From Chelydra serpentina (taxonomy: Eukaryota; Chordata; Testudines; Chelydridae), in assembly GCA_037349315.1 (NCBI GenBank), contig JBAIAC010000280.1, forward strand, positions 124,001 through 188,000: a stretch of DNA of 64,000 nt, written 5' to 3'. Shown here piece by piece: positions 56,046 through 64,000 of the stretch. A program made the translations under genes and the position numbers. Position 1 is the stretch's first letter; every line of letters begins with the position of its first letter. The notes under the pieces are model-generated. The model saw nothing but the letters and a program-made list of their open reading frames with translations, was not told the origin of the DNA and ran no database searches.

Positions 56046-56681
56046 GGACTTGGGGGGCAGGAGAGGGGAAGCTGCTGAGGGGTAGCAATGGCAGCTCCCT
56101 TCCGGCCGGCACCATCTGCCCCTCCCCCCTCAAACACCCCAACAATCTCCCGCCCCCCCAGCTCTGACCTGGGGGGAGCCTGTCTGCCCTCACACTCCTG
56201 TCTGGGCCCCCAAACACCTGCCATGGGGGGGCCCAGAAGCACCGGCAGCTAAATCACTCTGCTCCCTGTTGTGTTCATGGAGACGCAATAAAGGGCCCAA
56301 GGTGCGAACATGCCCCAGCCCCTGCCCCACACTGAACAGGGTTAAACACGGGCCGGGGGCGGGGTCCAGGGCCCGCAGCCTGATCAGCCCCACGGCAAAC
56401 CCCCCATTGACCCCTGGGACTGGCTGTTACAGACACAGCAGAGCAGGACCCGGGGGAGCCGTGGCAGGCGCCGTGTGAAACGAGGGGTTTGTTCCAGCCC
56501 CGGCCCCGTTCGCTGGAGCGAGTCTCTAGCCGGACAAGCCCCTGGGTTTGGGCGTCTCCCCGCTGGCCCCGGAGATGCCAGCGACTGTCCTGGGGGGCAG
56601 AGGAGCCGGCGGAGCTGGGCTGGAGCCGGCGTCGCCGCGGCTGCTGTTAAAGTCCGACCCCATTTCCTCCCAGGTTGGGTG

Positions 56682-57400
56682 TGTCATGGAGCGTGGGGGA
56701 GTCAGGCCCTGCACCCCTCTTCCCCGGATTCACTGGGAGTCTCAGCCAGCCAGTAGAACAGAAGGTTTATTAGAGATGCCAGGAACACAGTCCAACCAGA
56801 GCTTGTCAGTACAACCAGGACCCCTCAGTCAGGCCCTTCTCGGGGGCAGGGAGCTTAGACCCCAGCCCGGGGCTCCCTGCGTTTCACCCCACAGCTCCAA
56901 ACGGGGGCCAGGGAGGCCAGACTCTGTCTGCGCCTCCCTCCATGTCCCCAGCCGGCTGCAAACTGAAACCTCTCTAGCCCCTCCTTTGCCTTTGTCTCCT
57001 TCCGGGGCCAGGTGGTCACCTGATCCCTTTGTTCTAACACCTTCAGCTCGCACCTTTGCAGAGAAGGGGCCTAGGCTATTAGTTGCCAGGAGCATTCTCC
57101 CATCACACTGGCCCTCTAGGGCTCTGCAACAATCACCCCTTATTCCCACCACCTAGAGACTTCATAGAACTTGAGTTATCATAGAATATCAGGGTTGGAA
57201 GGGACCTTAGCAGGTCATCTAGTCCAACCCCCTGCTCAAAGCAGGACCAATCCCCAATTTTTTGCCCCAGATCCCTAAATGGCCCCCTCAAGGATTGAAC
57301 TCACAACCCTGGGTTTAGCAGGCCAATGCTCAAACCACTTAACATATGCATTGGGGAAACTGAGGCATAGAAACATTAATAACAGTCCCATTCCGTCACA
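56682..57400 (-). mobile_element. solo LTR carrying a SINE
   Basis: The left half matches the solo LTRs at 12161 and 31954 (TGTCATGG..., AATAAA on the minus strand, GTCCAACCAGAGCTTGTCAG). It ends CCGTCACA at 57400. The flanks GGGTG and GGGGG may be a mutated 5-bp duplication. It contains the SINE at 57179-57340. Confidence 0.75.
57179..57340 (-). mobile_element. tRNA-derived SINE with CR1-like tail
   Basis: Same family as 6806-6990. The 5' tRNA-like head is cut short (CAATGCTCAAACCACTTA). It is inserted in the LTR at 56682-57400. Confidence 0.85.
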
Positions 57401-57609
57401 GGGGGTTCAGCTGGGGGAGGAGCGATGGCGTCGGGGTTCCTCTCTCCGGCCGCTCTGCTCAGGACATCTCCACGGAGCAGGGTCCGGATGGCCCGGGGGG
57501 CCCAGGAGATGGGGGGCAGCAGCCACGGCGGTGAAGCAAGTCTCTTTCTCTAAGGCCCCAAAGGGTGGTGGGCAGCACAGCCCATCCCCGCAATATTTTA
57601 TCCACCAAT

Positions 57610-57900
57610 GTTACGTTCTTGGGAGGCTGCGGGCCTACCCAGGGTGCTCTGCAAGAACGAGGCCCACACACACTGTGTGTTATTGGCTTTATTGAAGGCA
57701 AAGTGACACATCCGCAACGGGGACTCCGTACCAGGCCGAATTTCGGTGAGCTGGGTTCCCCGCCTCTGTGACATCAACGCCAGGAGTCCCCGTTGCGGAT
57801 GTGTCACTTTGCCTTCAATAAAGCCAATAACACACAGTGAGTGTGGGCCTCGTTCTTGCAGAGCACCCTGGGTAGGCCTGCAGCCTCCCAAGAACGTAAC
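57610..57900. repeat. near-perfect palindrome, 117-bp arms
   Basis: Arms 57610-57726 and 57784-57900 are inverted copies with about two mismatches, separated by 57 bp. Each arm has CTTCAATAAAGCCAATAACA in one orientation, with an AATAAA signal, and resembles an LTR end (R-U5). Confidence 0.93.
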
Positions 57901-58064
57901 AACCAATGAGGCCTCGTTTCCCACACCCCAATTAGGGGTCATGGATTTCTGCTCCCCACTTCTCCCGTGTCCCAGGTGGGCCCCAGCCCGGCCCGTGGGC
58001 TCTGTCCGGCGGCCGCTCGGGTCGGACGAATCCCGTCTCTGTCTCGCCAACGTCCCCCCAACGC

Positions 58065-58190
58065 TCATTCGTCCAGGTTCTCGTGACGCTGCCTGAACTT
58101 CTCCCTCGCCTTCGTCAGCTCAACCCACCACGAGGGGACGTTTGGAGGCTCCAGTATCACAGCCCCCCCGGGGTGGGGGGATTTGGGGGA
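58065..58190 (-). other. unidentified short open region
   Basis: The end of a minus-strand frame reads PPNVPSWWVELTKAREKF and ends HENLDE before a TGA. The composition is protein-like, unlike the Pro/Gly-rich surroundings, and a possible acceptor (CCCACAGAG) lies upstream near 58212. I do not recognise it. Confidence 0.2.
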
Positions 58191-58800
58191 CAGGGGAGAA
58201 GGAAGCTCTGTGGGTTTGTACAATAGAAATACAGGGCGGGGGAGGTCTGGGGCGAAAGGGGGGAGAGAAAAGGGGCTGGGGGACCCCGCTGCAGAGAGGA
58301 GGGGGACAGACACCTGGGGGGCAGTAACTGCCATTATTTCAGCGCCAGGGCCAGACGCAGCGTCCCCACTCCCCTCTGACAGCCCCAGACAGAGACCAGC
58401 CTGTCTGGGCCAGCGAGTGGGATCCCGCCGCCTCCAGGGGCTGCTCCGTGGGGAGCCCAATGCGCCCAGCGCTGGGGCAGCTCCTCCAGCTGGTACCGCA
58501 GGGGCTGGTGCTCGCGGGGCCAGAAGTCGGGGGTTCAATCCTGGGGTGCAGCAGTCGGGTCGGGAGCAGCCGGGGTGGGGGGGAGATTCTCTGAGGCAGG
58601 GGTGTTTGGGGGCAGGGGATTTGTGCTGGCGTCTCAGTCCCCGGAGGGTGAGCGTTTTGTTCCCCTGCGGAGATTTTCTTCCCTCCACGGCTGGATCCAG
58701 GCTCCTGGGGGTGCAGAGAGACAGCGGGTTAGAGGGGCCAGTTTTTCCCTGCACTCAGCCCCGGGAGGAGCAAGGGGCACAGAAGGGGGGGTCACCTCAC

Positions 58801-61800
58801 CTAGGGCGCCCCCCTCGGGTGGCTGTAATAGGCTTCAGCCAGGATCAGCCCCAGGACGAGAAGGACCGCGGCGCCCAGCGCCAGACGGGCGATGTTGGCG
58901 TGGGTGGAATCCGGGCACCCCGGGGCGGCTGCTGCGGGGAGAAGGGGAGGGTCACTCAGCGGCTCAGACAGGGAGACCAGCAACTGGTGCTGCCCCGGGA
59001 ACGGAGCCCCCAGCCCCCCGTCCAGCAGGTCTGGCCCAGGCCCCCTTCTCCCTCCCTCAGGGGAGGCTGCGTCCTGCTGCCCTGGGGGGCTGAGCCTCAG
59101 ATTTCCCAGTGAAGGGGGAGCCTGGTCAGTTGAACTGTCCCCTGAGCCACCCGGCACCCCCTGTAGTGCCCCTCTGTCCTTCCCCGCAGGTACCTCTGCC
59201 CCAGCCTGTCTGCTGTGAAGTGAGCCCATCCCCGGGGTGTCTGGGCCCCACCCACATGGATTCACTGGCCCCATCCCAGCCCCTGGGCACCGTGAGCCTG
59301 TTTCCAGGGCTGGTTCGATGGTGATTCCCCCCCGGCCCCGGTACCTGGCCCCGCGCTGCCCAGGCGGGTGGGAGTCGGCGACGCTCCAGGCTGGGTCGGG
59401 TCGGTTCCCCCTGTGGGAATAGAACCAGTGCCTGTCGGGGCAGGGGGAGGGGATGAAACAGCGACTCAGTGATCCCCACCCCGCGACTCAGCATCAATCC
59501 TCACTGTCAGTCCCGGGATTGGGGAGGCGGGAGAGGAACCACACGGGATTCGACATTTTGGGTCCAGTTTTCATGTAGACAAGGTCTTAGTTCATCTTTC
59601 GATCCCTCACCAGACGTGCTCCCATGTGTCCACCGCCCTACGTCCCCATAGACCCACATTCCCATGGACCCATGGCCGTCTGTTCCCACTTGGGCTGCCA
59701 GTTTCTAATCACACAAAACCAAACTCCCCTGCCCCGCCCCCTGCCCTGCCCCTTCTCTGAGGCTCCGCCCCCCCACTCACTGCATTCCCCCCTCCCTCAG
59801 TCACTCACTCTCTTCCCCACCCTCACGGACTTTCACTGGCGTGGGGGAGGGGGTCGGGGTGTGGGAGGGGTTATGGGCTCTGGGCTGGGGGTGCAGACTC
59901 GGGTGGGGCCAGGAATAAGGGGTTTGCGGTGGAGGAGGTGGCTCCGGGCAAGGCCGTCCCTAGCCATTTGGGTGCCCTACACAGCCCCCCCCCCCCATGC
60001 AGGGGCTGTGTGGGGCCCCAGGCCTCCCCCCTGCAGGGTCTGGGAGGCAGGAGCTGTGGGGGGCCACTTTTGGGGGCCCCACAGGCCCAGAGTGGCCCGG
60101 GGGATTAGCGAGGGGCTGGGAGGAGCCAACTCCATTTCCCTCGCCCCGACCCCAGCTGTGTCGCTCGGGGGAGGGGGATTGGGGGAAGGGATCCCCCCTC
60201 CACTCACCGGCAGTGGTGGGAAGCGGAGCAGCCTGGCCCCCGCTCGCTCTACTCCACCAGCTCCCAGCTGTGTTGCTCCGCTTCCCGCCCCCGGTGAGTG
60301 CGGGGTCGCTGGGGAAAGAGATGGAATGGGGACGGGGCGGGGGCGGAGCAGGGGGGAAGGGTAGGAGGTGGGGCAGAGGGAGTTGTCCGGGGCCCCACAC
60401 CCCACTAGGGACGGCCCTGCCCGTTGCAGTGGGTGCAGCCTGTGCGGGGGGCCGGCCAAGGGATAGGGCTGGTCGCAGGGCTGGTGCTGCTGCGTATGCA
60501 GCACACGCAGCTCCTTAGGGCACCATGAAATTTGGGGCAATTTGGTGCCCCAAATTTCATGGTGCCCTACGCAGCTGCCTATGCTGCCCATGTCTAAGGA
60601 TGGCCCTGGCTCCGGGGTGGGGCAGGGGGTTCGGGTGCATCCAATTTTGGGGCCCCCACGACAGAAAGGATGTGGACAAATTGAAGAGAGTCCAGCGGAG
60701 GACAACGAAAGTGATCAGGGGGCTGGGGCACATGACTTATGAGGAGAGGCTCAGGGAACTGGGATTGTTTAGCCTGCAGAAGAGAAGAGTGAGGGGGGAT
60801 TTGATAGCAGCTTTCAACTCTCTGAAGGGAGGTTCCAAAGAGGATGGATCTAGACTGTTCTCAGTGGTAGAAGATGACAGAACAAGGAGTAATGGTCTCA
60901 AGTTGCAGAGGGGGAGGTTTAGGTTGGATATTAGGAAAAACTTTTTCACTAGTAGGGTGGTGAAGCCCTGGAATGGGTTACCTAGGGAGGTGGTGGAATC
61001 TGCATCCTTAGAGGTTTTTCAGGCCCGGCTTGACAGAGCCCTGGCTGGGATGATTCAGTTGGGGTTGGTCCTGCTTTGAGCAGGGGGTTGGACTAGATGA
61101 CCTCCTGAGGTCCCTTCCAACCCTGAGATTCTATGATTCTATGAAGGGGTTCGGGCTGGGGGTAGCTCAAGGAAGAGGTCATCCAGTCCCTGAGGCGGCT
61201 CTGTGGGGTGCGTGCTACTTTCGCGCCCGAAGGCTCCGCTCCCCGCAGCTCCCATTGGTCGCGGATCCCGGCCCATGGGAGCTGCAGAGCCGGCACTGGG
61301 GCGGGGGCAGCACACGGAGCCTCGCTGGCCACCCCAGGGTCTAGGGGCAGCAGGGACCCGGCGGCCACTTCTGGGAGCCGCGTGGAGCTAGGACAGGCAG
61401 GGAGCCTGCCTTACCCCGGGGCCCCGCTGCGCTGATCTAACTTTTAACAGCCCAGTCAGCAGTGCCGAAAGGAGCCACCGGGGTCCCTTTCCTACCAGAC
61501 GTTCCAGTCTAAAACCGGACACCTGGCAACCATAGTCCCCACCGACCCATGGCTGTCGTTCCCCATGGATCTATCCATCACCCTCTGTATAGAAGAATTG
61601 AACCCATCAGTTCTGTCTGCAGGGACCATACCCCTCCAAACAGCGCGAATGGCCCCGTGGGTGTCTGAGCGGGGAGCCCTGTTCCCTGGGGGATGAATTG
61701 TTCCATTTCTCCCGCTCACCTTCTCCCGCCGGCTCCGTTGTGGGGGGATCCGTCTGCTGGGGCCCAGCTGGGTTGGTTCCCTCTGTGGGATTAAAATGAG

Positions 61801-62344
61801 CATTAGCTAAAATGGGGGAGGGAGGGAACCGAGCACCCAGCCATCGGCCCTGAAACTTCAGCAGCTGCTGCTGCCCCTGGCTGGGAAACCCGCCAGTGAC
61901 TCCATCCCCGCTCCCCATCTGGGCATCCCCTCTGCTGGGCCCAGGGCTCAGGGAAGAGCCTGGCTCTGAGTGTCCCATTGGGGCCAAGACCCCCTGAGAG
62001 ACCGGCTGTGTGTGGGGCTGTGTGTGGGGCTGTGTGTGGGGATGCCCAGCCAGGCCCTTCACCTGCTACCACAACTTCCACAGGGTTGCTGGGCTCCAAC
62101 CAGAGGGGCGGGTCCCACTTGGTGCTATATCGGCAGCTGTAGCTCCGTGCGTCTCCCCGGCTCACGCTGCGGATGGGAAACTCAGCCACGTCCCCAGCGG
62201 GGTCCATCGAGCGCCGTGCGTCCGGGTCTCCAGCTTTACTCAGAAAGACCCTCGCTCCCCGACACCGACACTCACACCGGACGGTCACGGCTCCCCCCGG
62301 GGCGACCCGCCCGCTGGGGCGCAGGGAGATGTTGGGTTTGGGCT
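58801..62344 (-). CDS. leukocyte Ig-like receptor gene D, activating type, 5' part beyond window
   Basis: Three phase-1 exons are visible: Ig (62344-62063, 282 bp, [13 protein letters not shown] through SCRYSTKWD to NPVEVVVA), stalk (61782-61720, 63 bp, [21 protein letters not shown]) and membrane/tail (58931-58801). The last encodes [19 protein letters not shown] and a short tail, nearly the same as gene B, including the membrane Arg expected to bind an FcR-gamma-type adaptor and a TAG stop directly before GTGAGG. In genes A, B and C, leader exon 2 lies 1.0-1.5 kb upstream of the Ig exon. Here that interval holds an endogenous retrovirus, and no leader exon is seen before the window ends. 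The coding exons present have no stops. Confidence 0.8.
59949..60419. mobile_element. non-autonomous hAT element
   Basis: Ends AAGGCCGTCCCTAG and CTAGGGACGGCCCTG are inverted and the interior matches 15194-15968. No clear 8-bp duplication is seen. It lies in an intron of gene D. Confidence 0.7.
60518..60567. repeat. 22-bp-arm hairpin
   Basis: GGGCACCATGAAATTTGGGGCA is followed after 6 bases by its reverse complement. The arms are the same hAT subterminal sequence as near 15240-15285, in opposed orientation. Confidence 0.85.
60655..61143 (+). mobile_element. CR1 LINE 3' fragment
   Basis: It carries the last part of ORF2 in one open frame ([28 protein letters not shown]) and the tail ending ATTCTATGATTCTATGA. 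It lies in the intron of gene D between the stalk and membrane exons. Confidence 0.93.
61195..61535. repeat. GC-rich interspersed repeat ending ACCTGGCAACC
   Basis: Second copy of the repeat at 23955-24335. Confidence 0.6.
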
Positions 62345-62778
62345 CTGCAGGCAGGAGGAGACAGGCCGTGAGACCCAGACCCCGGCAGGGTCACTGCGCC
62401 CCGTCCCCACAGCCCGGCCCCAGTGACGAGGCCGATACAGGGGCCTGCAGGGAGAGTCTCCTGGATGCTTTTCCCCGGAATCCAAGACCGAGAGAGCCGG
62501 GCTAGCGACACAAGAGACACGGGGCCCCCCCACCCCTCAGCGGGGCTACGGCGCGGATCCATCTGCACGGAGCCCGTGGAGGGGTGGCGGGGGCAGGGCG
62601 AGGAGAGGCCGAGGGGACCTAGAGGCCAATTGCGTTTTATCTCCATCAGCTGGGGAAGGAGAAATCAGTTCAGTGGGGAATGATCCCAAGTGACTCAGAG
62701 TCGCTGGTGCAGCAGGAACTGCTGTGTAGGGTCCCACTGGGAACTATCGCTGAGCTCCCTGGGCAGTAACTACCATGG

Positions 62779-63159
62779 GCTTGTGAAAGTCATAATCAGT
62801 CAGCAGCCATGGTAATCAGAGACCACTAGGTGGAAGTAGACGCCTCGCCTACGCAAGACCTTGCATTTTTACAGTTGTCCTTCGCCTACACAAGAATAGT
62901 GTTTTCCAGCTGAGATAGTTATTCCTATACCAGTTTTTACTGACCAGATAACAGACATCTGAGATCTGGTAACCACCAATCAAATGTTAACACACCAGGG
63001 CTTTGTCTAAGTGTGTATAAAAGACCTGTAATTTCTGTGTTAATTAGAGTCCTGTCACTGGACAGACTCTCCTTATTCTATAGAATAAAGTATTATTTTC
63101 CTTATCCCTGTCTTGCTGTTATTGGCTCTCAGCTAGACGGACCCGATATTTCGGTAACA
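62779..63159 (+). mobile_element. 5' LTR of an endogenous retrovirus
   Basis: A region of about 380 bp has a TATA box (GTGTATAAAAGACC, near 63014) and AATAAA (near 63084) and ends TCGGTAACA at 63159. The start at TGTGAAAG is a best guess. Confidence 0.7.
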
Positions 63160-64000
63160 GTTTTTGGCGACCACGAAGGGATCTCCTAGCTCGGACATTG
63201 GACTCCGGACGGCTGCGGTGAACTAGGAACGGCGCCAATGGGGTGCTTAGCCCCTCTTTCTGACTTCACCGCAGCCCCTGGGGTTCGTGCTCCGATAAGG
63301 TGAGTCCTAATAGGATAAGGAAACACTATCTGTTCTGGTTCTGTTTCTGGTTAACTGGTTAATATTTTCTGTCTCATTCATTTGGATGTTGGGTGTGTGG
63401 GCGGGACTGAGCCTCTCGTTCATAATTCCTCAGAGTGGAAGCCATAGCGTGCGATGAAGCGCTGAGGTTGAATTGAGATCCTTCTGTCCCGTCCCCTGTA
63501 GCAGTCAGTGTGAGTAGGGAAATCTGTACTAGTTCTGTTTTTTTTTTTGTTAGATCGTAATTCCCTCTGTTTTCTGTTTAATTCTCTGTTCGAGTGTCAA
63601 GAGAAAGATGGGTGGATCTCAGAGCAAACCCTCTAAGAATAGTCCTTTGAATTATATGTTAAGTAAATGGCCATTGCCAGGTGTTCAAAGAGGGATATCA
63701 AGGAAACGCTTTTTACAACTTTGCACTCAGGGTTGGCCAGCCCTGGGAACTGATTGGCCGAGTACGGCTCCTTTGACATTCCAACTTACTAAACTCCATT
63801 GCGCCTGGTATATTACATAATAAGACTAAAGTATTATATAATGCTGTAATGTATATGTGTTTATTATTATTTTTTTGGACAAAGGTATGAGTGAAGATTT
63901 CCTTTCTAGGTTAAAAGAAGCCGAGAAGGAAAAAAAGGAACAGAACGAGTTAATTGTAACTAGGAAGCTCAGTCCAAAAAAAAAAAAGGAAGAAAAAGAT
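63160..64000 (+). pseudogene. endogenous retrovirus leader and gag start, runs off window
   Basis: After the primer site comes a leader with a splice-donor-like AAGGTGAGT near 63300 and a start codon at 63608. The frame opens MGGSQSKPS, an N-terminal Gly of the kind myristoylated in retroviral matrix proteins, and stops at 63820 after a frame change. Further on, an open Lys/Glu-rich stretch (near 63900-64000) is consistent with continued gag in another frame. The copy is therefore broken early. Pol and env, if present, lie outside. It sits where the leader intron of gene D would be. Confidence 0.65.
63164..63182 (+). other. retroviral primer-binding site
   Basis: TGGCGACCACGAAGGGA begins five or six bases after the LTR end and opens with the TGG that pairs with tRNA CCA. 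The tRNA species was not identified. Confidence 0.6.

Noticed and set aside
58183..59112. 309-codon plus-strand frame opposite gene D
   Set aside because: It is antisense to the membrane exon and flanks, whose splice phase and homology to gene B support the minus strand.

Overview
The window looks like nuclear DNA from a cryptodiran turtle. The evidence is the repeat content: a tRNA-headed SINE with a CR1-like tail (6806-6990, 57179-57340), CR1 LINEs ending in repeats of ATAGAATC, Ty3/gypsy and ERV LTRs, and many short hAT-type elements with 8-bp target duplications. No species call is possible, and nothing bacterial is present.

The host content is a tandem array of leukocyte-receptor-complex (LILR/KIR/CHIR-type) immunoglobulin receptor genes, all on the minus strand. 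Gene A (about 2.9-6.7 kb) is a pseudogene. Gene B (23.3-27.3 kb) reads as an intact short activating receptor: two leader exons, one Ig domain, and a transmembrane exon containing Arg. Gene C (44.9-53.6 kb) reads as an intact inhibitory receptor: leader, two usable Ig exons with a dead one between them, a Leu-rich transmembrane exon and four cytoplasmic exons with two consensus ITIMs. Gene D (58.8-62.3 kb and beyond) is a third copy of the activating type, with its leader outside the window. I placed exon borders by hand from splice signals. Reading phases close exactly for B (161 aa) and C (346 aa).

Genes A and B sit in repeats of about 20 kb. Downstream of genes B and C lie two copies of a plus-strand 3'-terminal exon resembling SULT2-type sulfotransferases, each killed by its own nonsense mutation. 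Between the receptor genes lies an 8-kb block (10.15-18.18 and 29.73-37.95 kb) that is nearly identical in both places. It holds a 3'-truncated LTR retrotransposon with a Ser-tRNA-type primer site and a retropepsin-like region. The element was later interrupted by a solo LTR, two hAT elements and two foldback elements. All five insertions are shared, so the block was copied as a segment.

The remainder is mobile DNA: opposed gypsy pol and protease fragments (0-2.3 kb), a 47-bp minisatellite (7.4-8.7 kb), a solo LTR (8.76-9.16 kb), a 5'-truncated CR1 with a long open frame (19.65-21.98 kb), a hAT transposase fragment (28.1-28.6 kb), an LTR-to-LTR Ty3/gypsy element (39.46-43.91 kb), a near-perfect palindrome (57.61-57.90 kb) and the 5' part of an endogenous retrovirus running off the right edge (62.78-64.0 kb). 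Functionally, genes B and C look like a paired activating/inhibitory receptor set: their membrane-distal Ig exons and flanking introns are close copies, but the exon differences concentrate in predicted loop regions.
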